A DNA stretch of 64,000 nucleotides from Streptomyces collinus (GCF_031348265.1 NZ_CP133771.1:8370001-8434000); one strand, 5' to 3'; counted from the first letter of the stretch, positions 8,366 to 17,261 are shown. A program made the numbers and translations. The notes: generated by a model from the sequence alone, not told the origin.

Positions 8366-10084
8366 GTGCCCACCCCGCTCGACCACGAATTCGTCCGCGT
8401 GGCGGCCCGCGCCGCCGACCGGCTGGCCGTCCCGCTGGCGGCCGGCCCCGACGAGGAACCAGCCGGTGTGCCCCACCGCGCTCTGGCCCGCCGGGTGAAG
8501 ACCCTGATCGCCGCGTACCGCACGCCGGAGTCGGCACTGCACGGCAGCGGGCAGGCCGTCGCCGCCGCGACGACCCACCTCCGCGCCCTGCGCGCCGCGC
8601 AGACGGCCACCGGTCTCTTCGCCGGCGGCGACAACGTGCAGTCACCGCCGGACTCCGGGTTCACCGTCAACGACGTGTGCGACGCGCACGTCCTCGCCGC
8701 CGGCGCGGGGCCCGAACTGCGCGACGTCACGGCCACGCTCGCCGAGATCGCCCGCGCCGCCTCCGGCAGTCTCCTGACCGGCGGGGTGCACACCCCGAAC
8801 CACCGCTGGGAGCTGTGCGCAGCGCTGGCCCGGCTGCACCGGTCGTTCCCCGACGACCGGCTGCTCGACCGCGTCGAGGAATGGCTCGCCGAGGGCGTCG
8901 ACATCGACGCGGAGGGCCTGTACTCGGAACGCAGCGCCAACTACGCGGCCCACGTCTCCAACCCTTCGCTACTGCTGCTGGCCGGCGTGCTCGGCCGCGC
9001 CGACCTGCTGAACGCCGTCGAACGCAACCTCGCCACGACCCTGGACCTCTTCAGGCCGGACGGCACGGTGGAGACGGTCCTCTCGCGCCGGCAGGACCAG
9101 CACCAGCCGTTCCCGCTGGCGCCCTACCTGCCGCACTACCGGCTGCTCGCGATCCGCACCGGCCGGGGCGACTTCAGCCGGGCGGCGCGGCTGGCGGCCG
9201 CCGGCGGCATCGACGACCCCGACCTGCTCGCCGAGACCCTCCTCACCCCGGACCTGACCCGAGTCCTGCCGGCACCGGCCGCGGAGACCCTTCCGCGTGA
9301 CCGGTACCTCACCACCGCCCGCCTCGCGGCCCGCGCCTCGGCCACCGCGCACACGGTGGTCTACGGCGGCTCCGACGTGCCCGGGCACCGGCGCATCCGC
9401 TCGGGCCTCGCCTGCAATCCCACCTTCCTGCGTCTGTTCGCCGGCGACGCGGTCCTCGACGCGGTGCGCCTGTCACGGGGATTCTTCGACCTGGGCCCGT
9501 TCCGTGCCGCCGCGATGCAGCAGAGCGCCGCCAACCGGTACCGGCTCACCGAAACCCTCACGGCCGCCTACTACCAGCCGCTGGCGCTGGACCGGCGCCG
9601 GGACGACGGCGCCTACCGGATGGCGGACGAGGGACGCTTCTCGGCCGCGATGGCCTTCCCGGAACGGCCCCGGGACGAGGTCTCACACACCACCCGCGTC
9701 GAGGTGGACCTGCTGGACGACGGCGCCGACCTGCGCATCGACATCAGCGGCCCACGGGTGCCCTGGGCCCTCGAACTGACCTTCCGGCCGGGTGGCGACC
9801 TTGAGGGCGCCGTACCGATCGGCGACGGGCGCTGGTGCCTGACGACCGGGCCGATGACCTACCGGGTCGGTGACGACGAGATCCGCGTCGAGGCCCGCGT
9901 CGAGGCGGGCGAACCGCCGGCCGGGCCGGACCGGAGCGACGTGCTGCGGTACGACCCGGGGCAGGACTACACCGTGGTGGGCGGCACCGACGCGACGACC
10001 GGGAACCGCGTCTACATCGGGGGGCACGGTCCGCAGACGCTGACCGTCGCACTTCGCGCCCGCCGGCCCGCACCCGCCGTGTGA
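8366..10084 (+). CDS. Heparinase II/III-like or related toroid-fold protein of a sugar-uptake operon
   Basis: 572 residues from a GTG two bases after the permease stop, hence coupled to transport. There is no signal peptide, so it acts in the cytoplasm on imported material. The first about 330 residues look all-helical (GVHTPNHRWELCAALARLH, EGLYSERSANYAAHVSNPSLLLL), resembling the (alpha/alpha)6 toroid of heparinase II/III-type lyases and related hydrolases. The N-H-R-W and Y-x-E-R-S motifs are candidate active-site residues. The remaining 200 residues look like a beta-sandwich. I cannot name the reaction. With a GlcNAc-type kinase, ROK repressor and ABC importer nearby, an unsaturated or amino-sugar oligosaccharide is a reasonable guess. 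Confidence 0.5.
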   Translation: MPTPLDHEFVRVAARAADRLAVPLAAGPDEEPAGVPHRALARRVKTLIAAYRTPESALHGSGQAVAAATTHLRALRAAQTATGLFAGGDNVQSPPDSGFTVNDVCDAHVLAAGAGPELRDVTATLAEIARAASGSLLTGGVHTPNHRWELCAALARLHRSFPDDRLLDRVEEWLAEGVDIDAEGLYSERSANYAAHVSNPSLLLLAGVLGRADLLNAVERNLATTLDLFRPDGTVETVLSRRQDQHQPFPLAPYLPHYRLLAIRTGRGDFSRAARLAAAGGIDDPDLLAETLLTPDLTRVLPAPAAETLPRDRYLTTARLAARASATAHTVVYGGSDVPGHRRIRSGLACNPTFLRLFAGDAVLDAVRLSRGFFDLGPFRAAAMQQSAANRYRLTETLTAAYYQPLALDRRRDDGAYRMADEGRFSAAMAFPERPRDEVSHTTRVEVDLLDDGADLRIDISGPRVPWALELTFRPGGDLEGAVPIGDGRWCLTTGPMTYRVGDDEIRVEARVEAGEPPAGPDRSDVLRYDPGQDYTVVGGTDATTGNRVYIGGHGPQTLTVALRARRPAPAV

Positions 10085-10201
10085 CTCCGGTGGCCCGGCC
10101 AGGGGCACGTCAGGCATGAACCGCACGTCCTCACGGTCCGCCACGGCCCGGCGGCGACGTGAACGGGGAGCCGGCACGGACGCGGTCCGCCGGACGACGG
10201 C

Positions 10202-10711
10202 TCACCCGTCGCAGGCCGGCGCAACGGCCTGCGGAGCCTGAGCGGCGAGTTCCTCAAGGGGCTCGCCGCTGAGCCGGCACACCTTCCACTCCTCCATGAG
10301 CTCCACCCCGAGCGACGTGTAGAAGTCGATCGCCGGAGTGTTCCAGGACAGCACCCACCACTCGAAGCGGTCGTAGCCGCTCTGCCGGCAGGTCGCGGCG
10401 AGGGCCGCGAGGAGGGCCTTGCCGTGTCCCGAGCCGCGCGCCTGCGGCCGTACGTAGAGGTCCTCCAGGTGCATGCCGCGGGTGCCCGTCCAGGTCGAGA
10501 AGCGCGGGAACCACAGGGCGTAACCCATGGTCTCACCGGTGTCGTCGTCCTCGGCGATCAGCGCGAAGGCGGCCGGGTGCTCTCCGAACAGTGCCTCGCG
10601 CAGCTGCTCACCGGTGGCCCGCGCCTGCTCCTCGGCCCGTTCGTACGCGGCGAGTTCACGGATCATCGTCAGGATCTCGGGGACATCGTCCAGGGCGGCG
10701 GATCGGATCAT
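10202..10711 (-). CDS. GNAT-family N-acetyltransferase
   Basis: 169 residues from the ATG at 10711. The GNAT fold is clear: an N-terminal MIRSAALDDVPEILTMIRELAAYE (beta1-alpha1), a central LEDLYVRPQARGSGHGKALL with the R-G-x-G-x-G/A acetyl-CoA pyrophosphate loop, and WNTPAIDFYTSLGVELMEEW at the end. This arrangement matches the spermidine/diamine and thialysine acetyltransferase branch (ERAEEQ..T.E.L...LFG), so a small amine is the likely acceptor. It follows the P-loop kinase gene by 7 bases on the same strand. Confidence 0.85.
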   Translation of the reverse strand: MIRSAALDDVPEILTMIRELAAYERAEEQARATGEQLREALFGEHPAAFALIAEDDDTGETMGYALWFPRFSTWTGTRGMHLEDLYVRPQARGSGHGKALLAALAATCRQSGYDRFEWWVLSWNTPAIDFYTSLGVELMEEWKVCRLSGEPLEELAAQAPQAVAPACDG

Positions 10712-10718
10712 GGACAGA

Positions 10719-11354
10719 TCATGCCCCGCCCGGCACCACCAGGTCCGCCCGCCCCCGGGTCGCCGCGACCAGCTCGGCGTTGCGCTCGTCCGAGCGGGCG
10801 ACCCATGCCGCCGCCTCTTCGTGCGTCTTGCCGAACTGCTCGTGACGGGCGACCAGGCGGCGGACGCGCTCCCGCTCGGGCAGCTCGCAGAACCACACCT
10901 CGTCGAGGAGGGGGCGGACGCGGGGCCAGGCTCCGCTGGCCAGGAGCAGGTAGTTGCCCTCGGTGACGACCAGACGGGCCGTCGGATGCACCGGGATCGC
11001 GCCCGCGACCGGCTGCTCCAGGACACGCTCGAAGCCCGGGGCGTACACGACGTCGCCGGGCTCGTCGCGCAGCCGCCGCAGCAGGGCCGCGTACCCGGCC
11101 GCGTCGAACGTGTCGGGCGCGCCCTTGCGGTCCCGCAGGCCGAGGCGCTCCAGTTCGGCGTCGGCGAGGTGGAAGCCGTCCATGGGGACGTGCGCGACCC
11201 AGGGGTCACCCGCGCCGTTCAACTCCCGCACCAGGCGCTCGGCGAGCGTCGACTTGCCCGCGCCGGGGCTGCCCGCGATACCGAGGATCGCGCGCCGGCC
11301 GCCCTGGGGGAGGGCCCGGGCACGGTGGACGAGGTCGTCGAAGCTGAGCGGCAC
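10719..11354 (-). CDS. Uridine kinase-like nucleoside/nucleotide P-loop kinase
   Basis: 211 residues. The Walker A loop GIAGSPGAGKSTLAERLV lies at residues 25-42. VPMDGFHLAD supplies the DGFH acidic motif of the phosphoribulokinase/uridine kinase/pantothenate kinase superfamily. PTARLVVTEGNYLLL is the Walker-B-like strand. The acceptor could be a nucleoside, a sugar or pantothenate. Actinobacterial members of this type are usually left as nucleoside/nucleotide kinase family. It is probably co-transcribed with the GNAT downstream and divergent from the beta-phosphoglucomutase gene. Confidence 0.8.
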   Translation of the reverse strand: MPLSFDDLVHRARALPQGGRRAILGIAGSPGAGKSTLAERLVRELNGAGDPWVAHVPMDGFHLADAELERLGLRDRKGAPDTFDAAGYAALLRRLRDEPGDVVYAPGFERVLEQPVAGAIPVHPTARLVVTEGNYLLLASGAWPRVRPLLDEVWFCELPERERVRRLVARHEQFGKTHEEAAAWVARSDERNAELVAATRGRADLVVPGGA

Positions 11355-11473
11355 AGGGAGAGTCTGTCACCCGGCCGGGGCCAGGGCGCCGGGAGCCCGG
11401 CAGCCCCTCGCGCGCCCCTGCGTGTGGCGTGCGCCACTCACTGGAACATCGCCGGGCGGGGAACCGGTCCCTT

Positions 11474-12211
11474 ATGACGCAGCTCGGTCTTCCCGCAGCC
11501 ATCCACGCCTGTCTCTTCGATCTCGACGGCGTCGTCACCAAGACAGCCGTCGTGCACGCGGCCGCCTGGAAGGAGATGTTCGACGCCTTCCTTCGCGAGC
11601 GCGACGGCGCGGACTTCCGGCCGTTCGAGGCGGCGGACTACGACGAGTACGTCGACGGGCGACCACGCGCCGACGGGGTGCGCACCTTCCTCGCCTCCCG
11701 CGGCATCGACCTGCCCGACGGCGGCCCGGACGACCCACCGGGCGCCGAGACCGTGCACGGACTGGGCAACCGCAAGAACGAGCTGGTCCTGGAGAAGATC
11801 CGCACCGACGGCGTCGAGGCCTACGACGGCACCCTGCGCTATCTGGAGGCCGTCCGCGCGCACGGGCTCAGCACGGCGATCGTCTCCTCCAGCGCCAACT
11901 GCCGTGACGTGCTCCGTTCGATCGGCGCCGAGCACTTCTTCGACGTGCGCATCGACGGCGTGGTCGCCGCCGAGCGCAAGCTGCCCGGCAAGCCGCACCC
12001 CGACACGTTCCTCGCCGCCGCCGAGGACCTCGGCGTCGACCCCTCCGAGGCGGCCGTCTTCGAGGACGCCCTGGCCGGCATGGACGCGGGCCGCGCGGGC
12101 CGATTCGGCTACGTCGTCGGAGTCGACCGGGTCGGGCAGACCGACGCGCTGTACCGGCACGGCGCCGACATCGTGGTGAAGGACCTCGCCGAACTGGGGG
12201 ACACGCAGTGA
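11474..12211 (+). CDS. Beta-phosphoglucomutase-family HAD phosphatase/mutase
   Basis: 245 residues from the ATG at 11474. The HAD motif I FDLDGVV supplies nucleophile Asp16 and acid/base Asp18. TAIVSSSANC is motif II, ERKLPGKPHPDTF contains the motif III lysine, and VFEDALAGMDAGRAG is motif IV. The four-helix cap (residues about 25-95) includes NRKNELVLEKI, as in beta-phosphoglucomutases. Its stop overlaps the GTG of the GH65 gene (GTGA). In this pairing the phosphorylase releases beta-glucose-1-phosphate and this enzyme converts it to glucose-6-phosphate. Confidence 0.88.
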   Translation: MTQLGLPAAIHACLFDLDGVVTKTAVVHAAAWKEMFDAFLRERDGADFRPFEAADYDEYVDGRPRADGVRTFLASRGIDLPDGGPDDPPGAETVHGLGNRKNELVLEKIRTDGVEAYDGTLRYLEAVRAHGLSTAIVSSSANCRDVLRSIGAEHFFDVRIDGVVAAERKLPGKPHPDTFLAAAEDLGVDPSEAAVFEDALAGMDAGRAGRFGYVVGVDRVGQTDALYRHGADIVVKDLAELGDTQ

Positions 12212-14562
12212 TCACACAGCGGGCGTACGGCGTCGAACCCTGGGCCGTGCGCGAGACGGCACTCAACCTCGACGTCCTGGCACAGAGCGAGTCCGTCTTC
12301 GCCCTGTCCAACGGCCACATCGGCTGGCGCGGCAACCTCGACGAGGGCGAACCGCACGGCCTGCCCGGCTCCTACCTCAACGGCGTCCACGAACTGCACC
12401 CGCTGCCCTACGCCGAGGCCGGCTACGGCTACCCGGAGTCCGGCCAGACCTCCATCAACGTCACCAACGGCAAGGTGCTGCGGCTGCTCGTCGACGACGA
12501 GCCGTTCGACCTGCGCTACGGGCGGCTCGTCACCCACGAGCGGACCCTCGACCTGCGGCGGGGCGTCCTGGAGCGGGTCTGTGAATGGACCTCCCCGGCC
12601 GGCTCCACCGTCCGGGTGCGCTCCACGCGGCTGGTGTCCCTCACCCAGCGCGCGATAGCCGCCGTGGCGTACGAGGTGGAGCCCGTCGACAGCCGCACCC
12701 GCGTGGTCGTCCAGTCGGAACTCGTCGCCAACGAGAGCCTGCCCGAGCCGGACGGCGACCCGCGCGCAGCCAAGGCGCTGAAGTCGCCGCTGGAGCCGGA
12801 GGAGGACCTCGCCGAGGGCAGCAGGCTGCGGCTGGTCCACCGCACCCGCCGCAGCGGCCTGCGGGTCGCCGTGGCCGCCGACCACACCGTCACCGGCCCC
12901 GAACGGACCACCACGAGCAGCGAGTCCAACGTGGACGTGTCCCGGCTGACCGTCACCTCCGTGCTGGAGCCGGGGGAGCGGCTGCGCGTGGAGAAGCTGG
13001 TCGCGCACGGCTGGTCCGGTGTCCGTTCCCGGCCCGCCATGAGCGACCAGGTCGAGGCGGCCCTCGCCGCGGCCGGGCACAGCGGCTGGCAGGGGCTCCT
13101 CCAGGACCAGCGGGCCTACCTCGACGACTTCTGGGCCCGTGCCGACGTCGAGATCGACGGCGACGAGGAGATCCAGCAGGCCGTCCGCTTCGCCCTCTTC
13201 CACGTCCTCCAGGCCGGTGCCCGCGCCGAACAGCGCGCCATCCCCGCCAAGGGCCTCACCGGGTCCGGCTACGACGGCCATGCCTTCTGGGACACCGAGG
13301 CGTTCGTGCTGCCACTGCTCACCTACACCGCGCCGAAGTCCGCCGCCGAGGCCCTGCGCTGGCGCCTGGACACCCTGCCCGCCGCCCGGGAACGCGCCAC
13401 CCAACTCGGCCTGCGCGGCGCCGCGTTCCCCTGGCGCACCATCGAGGGCTCGGAGGGCTCGGCCTACTGGCCGGCCGGGACGGCGGCCTTCCACGTGGGC
13501 GCCGACATCGCCGACGCCGTCGTGCGGTACGTGGCCGTCACCGGCGACGAGACCTTCGAACGCGAGGTCGGCGTGGAGCTGCTGGTGGAGACGGCCCGCC
13601 TGTGGCGCTCCCTCGGCCACCACGACGACCGCGGCACCTTCCACATCGACGGTGTCACCGGACCGGACGAGTACAGCGCCATCGCCGACGACAACACGTA
13701 CACCAACCTGATGGCCCGGGCGAACCTGCTGGCCGCCGCCGACGCGTGCAAGCGCCATCCCGACGAGGCCGCGCGGCTGGGTGCCGACGAGGAGGAGATG
13801 GCCGCCTGGCGGGACGCCGCAGAGGCCATGAACGTCCCCTACAACGAGGAACTCGGTGTGCACGAGCAGCACGCCGGCTTCACCCGCTACCAGCGCTGGG
13901 ACTTCGACCGCACCGGCCCGGACCAGTACCCCCTGATGCTCCACTTCCCCTACTTCGACCTGTACCGCAAGCAGGTCATCAAGCAGGCGGACCTGGTGCT
14001 GGCCATGTACACCTGCGGCGCGTTCTTCGAGGAGTTCTTCGACGAGGAGCAGATCGCCCGCAACTTCGCCTACTACGAGCCGCTGACCGTCCGCGACTCC
14101 TCCCTGTCCGCCTGCGTCCAAGCCGTCATGGCAGCCCGGTCCGGGCATCTCGACCTGGCCGCCGACTACACGGCCGAGGCCGCGCTGATGGACCTCGGCG
14201 ACCTGGAGCACAACACCCGCGACGGACTGCACATCGCCTCCCTGGCCGGCACCTGGATGGCGCTGGTCGCCGGGTTCGGCGGCATGCGGTGCAGCGACGG
14301 CGCCCTGCGGTTCGCACCCCGCCTGCCCGAGCGGTACAGCCGGCTCGCCTTCACGGTGGGCTTCCTCGGCCGCTGCCTGCGCGTGGAACTGACCGCCGAC
14401 CGGGCCACGTACACCCTGACCTCCGGCACGCCCCTGACCATCCGGCACCACGGCACCGAACTGACGGTCGGCGAGGACGCCCCCGTCTCGCGGCCCATTC
14501 CCGAGCTGACCCACCGCCCCGCCCCGGGCCAGCCCCCGCACCGCGCCCCGAACGCCCGCTGA
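12208..14562 (+). CDS. Glycoside hydrolase family 65 disaccharide phosphorylase
   Basis: 784 residues from the GTG at 12208, overlapping the upstream stop. Domains in order: an N-terminal beta-sandwich (to about 270), linker helices, the (alpha/alpha)6 catalytic barrel (about 310-680) and a small beta C-domain. The catalytic acid sits in TGPDEY (Glu488). FWDTEAFVLPLLTY and LHIASLAGTWMALVAGFGG are further family motifs. GH65 members phosphorolyse maltose, trehalose, kojibiose or nigerose with inversion, giving beta-glucose-1-phosphate. The coupled mutase fits that. Which disaccharide cannot be decided from sequence. There is no signal peptide. Confidence 0.9.
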   Translation: MITQRAYGVEPWAVRETALNLDVLAQSESVFALSNGHIGWRGNLDEGEPHGLPGSYLNGVHELHPLPYAEAGYGYPESGQTSINVTNGKVLRLLVDDEPFDLRYGRLVTHERTLDLRRGVLERVCEWTSPAGSTVRVRSTRLVSLTQRAIAAVAYEVEPVDSRTRVVVQSELVANESLPEPDGDPRAAKALKSPLEPEEDLAEGSRLRLVHRTRRSGLRVAVAADHTVTGPERTTTSSESNVDVSRLTVTSVLEPGERLRVEKLVAHGWSGVRSRPAMSDQVEAALAAAGHSGWQGLLQDQRAYLDDFWARADVEIDGDEEIQQAVRFALFHVLQAGARAEQRAIPAKGLTGSGYDGHAFWDTEAFVLPLLTYTAPKSAAEALRWRLDTLPAARERATQLGLRGAAFPWRTIEGSEGSAYWPAGTAAFHVGADIADAVVRYVAVTGDETFEREVGVELLVETARLWRSLGHHDDRGTFHIDGVTGPDEYSAIADDNTYTNLMARANLLAAADACKRHPDEAARLGADEEEMAAWRDAAEAMNVPYNEELGVHEQHAGFTRYQRWDFDRTGPDQYPLMLHFPYFDLYRKQVIKQADLVLAMYTCGAFFEEFFDEEQIARNFAYYEPLTVRDSSLSACVQAVMAARSGHLDLAADYTAEAALMDLGDLEHNTRDGLHIASLAGTWMALVAGFGGMRCSDGALRFAPRLPERYSRLAFTVGFLGRCLRVELTADRATYTLTSGTPLTIRHHGTELTVGEDAPVSRPIPELTHRPAPGQPPHRAPNAR

Positions 14563-14580
14563 CCCCGCTCTCGGGGGTCA
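14560..14580 (+). terminator. Short stem-loop at the end of the GH65 gene
   Basis: TGACCCC (14560-14566) pairs with GGGGTCA (14574-14580) across 7 bases, and the first arm contains the stop codon. A T-run is missing, as is usual in Streptomyces. Confidence 0.45.
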
Positions 14581-14666
14581 GGCATTCGGCCGAACTCCAC
14601 CCGGCACACCACCGCCCCGCGGATTAGCTTGATCGTGTTCTCGACCGACGGGGTAAGGGGCGGAAC

Positions 14667-16145
14667 ATGACCGATGGCGCGAACGCCATCCTCGTGCAAC
14701 GGCGGAGAGACGAGCAGCCGACAGGGCCGCGCGCCACGCGCTGGGCGCGCGGCAACCGGCCGCTCGCCGCCCTGGCCGCCGTCTTCACCCTGGCGCAGCT
14801 CGCCCTCGTCCGGCCCGCACTGGGCCTCGGCTGGGACGAGATCGTCTACGTCAGCCAGGTCACCTCGCACCACCCCGCGGCCTTCTTCAGCGCACCCCGC
14901 TCCCGCGGCGTCTCGCTGCTGGTCGCGCCCGTCGCGTCCTGGTCGTCGTCCGTCCCGCTGCTGCGCGTCTACCTCGCCCTGCTGTCCGGCATCGCCCTCT
15001 ACCTGGCCCTGCGCTGCTGGCGGGGTCTGTTCCCGACCCGCGTCCTGGTCCTGGGCGGGGCCCTCTTCGCGTCCCTGTGGATGACCCTCTTCTACGGTCC
15101 GCAGGCCATGCCCAACTACTGGGTCGCGATCGGAGCCCTGATCAGCGTCGGCTGCTTCCTGCGGGCCCGGGCGGAACGTTCCTCCCCTGGGCTCCTGTGG
15201 GGTCTCGCGGCGGGCGCCGCGCTCATGGCGTGGATGCGTCCCACGGACGCCGTCTACGTGGCCGTGCCGCTGCTGGTCCTCGCCCTGGTGCGCCGCCACG
15301 TGCGACTCCTGCTCGTGCTCGTGGCAGGCCTCGCGGCCGGTGCCGTGCCGTGGGCGATCGAGGCCTACACCGGCTTCGGCGGGCTGGGGGAGCGGCTGGC
15401 GGAGGCCTCCCGGATCCAGGGCGGACTGGGCTGGCAGATCGCCGTCGACGACCAGTTGCGCAGCCTGGGCGGACGCGCCCTGTGCCGGCCGTGCACCGGG
15501 CCGATGCCCACCCCCCTGGTCACCCTCTGGTGGTTCGCCCTGCCCGTCCTGGCCGGACTCGGGCTGGCCGTCGCGGTCCGGGCCGGGCGCACGGGACGGA
15601 CCCTGGTCCCGCTGGCCTGCGCCGCCACGGCCGCACTGCCGTACCTCTTCATGATCGGCTACGCGGCGCCGCGCTTCCTCCAGCCGGCCTACGCGCTGCT
15701 CGCGATCCCGGTCGCCGACGCCCTGTGGCACCTGGTCAGAACTCCGCGCGGGACCTGGCGCACGGTGGCCGCCGCCGTCGTCCCGCTCTGCCTGGCCGGG
15801 CATCTCGCGGCTCAGCTCGCCGTTCTGCACGGCGCCGTGTCCCGCAACATCGACAGCCGCCGCGACTGGGACCGCAGCGCCGACGCGCTGCACCGGCTCG
15901 GCGTCCGCCCGCCCTGCCTGCTGACCGGTCACGAGGCCATCCCCGTCGGCTACTACACCGGTTGCTTCTCGGGGGCGACGTCCGGGAACAACGAGAACAT
16001 CACCGTGGCCGGCATCCTGCGCACCGCGGACCGTCTCCCGGTGGCCCACCTCGCACCGGCCGGCGGCACCCCGCCCCGCTACGCCCGCTCCTGGCCCGTC
16101 CACCGGATCTCCGGCCTGGACGTCCGTGTCGCACCGGGCCCCTGA
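14667..16145 (+). CDS. GT-C (GT39-like) polytopic glycosyltransferase
   Basis: 492 residues with about ten hydrophobic helices. After the first helix comes LGLGWDEIVYVSQVTSHHP, an acidic WDE-x-x-Y loop placed as in GT-C transferases, and later TGHEAIPVGYYTGCF in the extracytoplasmic C-domain. The mix of long loops and helices resembles the PMT/ArnT group, which transfers a sugar from a polyprenyl-phosphate donor. It has its own 100-base leader and no partner gene. The acceptor is unknown. It is related in type, not in detail, to the protein at the left edge. Confidence 0.65.
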   Translation: MTDGANAILVQRRRDEQPTGPRATRWARGNRPLAALAAVFTLAQLALVRPALGLGWDEIVYVSQVTSHHPAAFFSAPRSRGVSLLVAPVASWSSSVPLLRVYLALLSGIALYLALRCWRGLFPTRVLVLGGALFASLWMTLFYGPQAMPNYWVAIGALISVGCFLRARAERSSPGLLWGLAAGAALMAWMRPTDAVYVAVPLLVLALVRRHVRLLLVLVAGLAAGAVPWAIEAYTGFGGLGERLAEASRIQGGLGWQIAVDDQLRSLGGRALCRPCTGPMPTPLVTLWWFALPVLAGLGLAVAVRAGRTGRTLVPLACAATAALPYLFMIGYAAPRFLQPAYALLAIPVADALWHLVRTPRGTWRTVAAAVVPLCLAGHLAAQLAVLHGAVSRNIDSRRDWDRSADALHRLGVRPPCLLTGHEAIPVGYYTGCFSGATSGNNENITVAGILRTADRLPVAHLAPAGGTPPRYARSWPVHRISGLDVRVAPGP

Positions 16146-16220
16146 CGCCCCGGCCGACGTTTCCCGGCCGTCCGGCTCAGGTAGGAGTCGGACGACGGCC
16201 ACGATCGAGGGGGGAACGGC

Positions 16221-17069
16221 ATGGCGGCGAGCGATCACGAGGGCAGGCTGGGGGAGGAGTTCTTCACCCCGGGTTCCTCGTCCTTCACGGACTTCCTGGC
16301 GGCCCACCGCCCCGAACTGCTGAGTACCCGGCGGGTCCTTCCGGACGGCGTCCGGGCCGAGGGCGCCCCCCACGGCACGACCGTGCTGGCCCTCACCTAC
16401 CGGGACGGCGTGCTGATCGCGGGCGACCGGCGGGCGACGATGGGCAACCTGATCGCCCAGCGCGACCTGGAGAAGGTGCATCCCGCCGACGACCACTGCG
16501 CGGTCGCCTTCGCGGGTACCGTCGGGCTCGCGGTGGACATGGTGAAGCTATACCAGGTCGAGCTGGCGCACTTCGAGAAGATTGAGGGCATCCCCATGAC
16601 CCTCGCCGCGAAGGCCACCCGGCTGGCCACCATGATCCGGAACAACCTGGGCCAGGCCATGCAGGGCCTCGCCGTCGTCCCGCTGCTGGCCGGCTACGAC
16701 CCCGCGGCTCCCGAGGGCGCACGGGGCCGCGTCTTCTCCTTCGACGTCGTCGGCGGCCGCTACGAGAAGTTCGGCTTCCACGCCGAGGGCTCCGGATCGC
16801 CGTACGCCCGGGGCGCGTTGAAGAAGCTGTACCGACCGGGCATGTCGCGCCGCGAGGCGGCCCTGGCCGCCCTGCAGGCCCTGTACGACGCGGCGGACGA
16901 CGATTCCGCGACGGGCGGCCCCGACCTCACCCGCCGCATCTACCCCATCGTCTCCGTCATCACCGAGGACGGCTTCGAGCGGCTGGCCGAGAGGGAGACG
17001 GAGGAGCTCAGCCGCGAGATGGTCGAGCAGCGGCACACCCGGCCGGACGGACCGAACGCCGGGGTGTGA
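16221..17069 (+). CDS. prcB-like: Orphan 20S proteasome beta subunit (PrcB paralogue) with altered S1 pocket
   Basis: 282 residues. The propeptide carries FFTPGSSSFTDFLAAHRPELL-type sequence as in canonical streptomycete PrcB. Cleavage at HG|TTVLAL makes Thr53 the catalytic Thr1. Asp17 (D69) and Lys33 (K85) are present, as is the DDDSATGGPD motif, so it should be active. Pocket residues 45 and 49 (mature numbering) are Phe97 and Val101 (AFAGTVG). Usual actinobacterial PrcB has Ile/Val at 45 and Ala at 49. Val49 is the substitution described in SalI, the self-resistance beta subunit of salinosporamide producers. There is no prcA, pup, dop or arc next to it, so it would assemble with the housekeeping alpha ring. 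Confidence 0.88.
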   Translation: MAASDHEGRLGEEFFTPGSSSFTDFLAAHRPELLSTRRVLPDGVRAEGAPHGTTVLALTYRDGVLIAGDRRATMGNLIAQRDLEKVHPADDHCAVAFAGTVGLAVDMVKLYQVELAHFEKIEGIPMTLAAKATRLATMIRNNLGQAMQGLAVVPLLAGYDPAAPEGARGRVFSFDVVGGRYEKFGFHAEGSGSPYARGALKKLYRPGMSRREAALAALQALYDAADDDSATGGPDLTRRIYPIVSVITEDGFERLAERETEELSREMVEQRHTRPDGPNAGV

Positions 17070-17137
17070 CACCCGGCGGCAAGGACGGCCCGCCGAGCGC
17101 CGGGGTGTGACACCCCGGCCGTAAAGCCGGCCCGCCG
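17057..17137. repeat. Two-copy direct repeat at the prcB-like 3' end
   Basis: CGCCGGGGTGTGACACCC occurs exactly at 17057-17074 and 17098-17115, and both copies are followed by a diverged GGC-rich tail ending CCCGCCG. The first copy contains the stop codon of the proteasome gene. Each copy has an imperfect GGGTGT/ACACCC palindrome, which could be an operator or arise from slippage. Confidence 0.6.
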
Positions 17138-17180
17138 GCGGAGTTTTCGGTTCCATGGACAAGACCTGTCACGGGCTTTA

Positions 17181-17197
17181 CTGCACACGACTTGCAG
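17181..17197. promoter_or_regulatory. Possible Nur (nickel regulator) box
   Basis: CTGCACACGACTTGCAG matches the published streptomycete Nur pattern tTGCaa-N5-ttGCAA at TGCa and ttGCA with the correct 17-base length. It sits 65-81 bases before the chosen start of a nickel/cobalt permease gene. Both the position and the gene it would control make sense. Confidence 0.45.
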
Positions 17198-17261
17198 GTG
17201 CTGGAGGATGGCGCAAGGCTGTCTGTCGCAGCCGTTCATCCGACAGAGAGACCTTCCCCCG

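Noticed and set aside
12109..14541. 810-codon open frame antisense to the GH65 gene
   Set aside because: Same artefact; repetitive composition and no family motifs. The plus strand has the complete GH65 protein.
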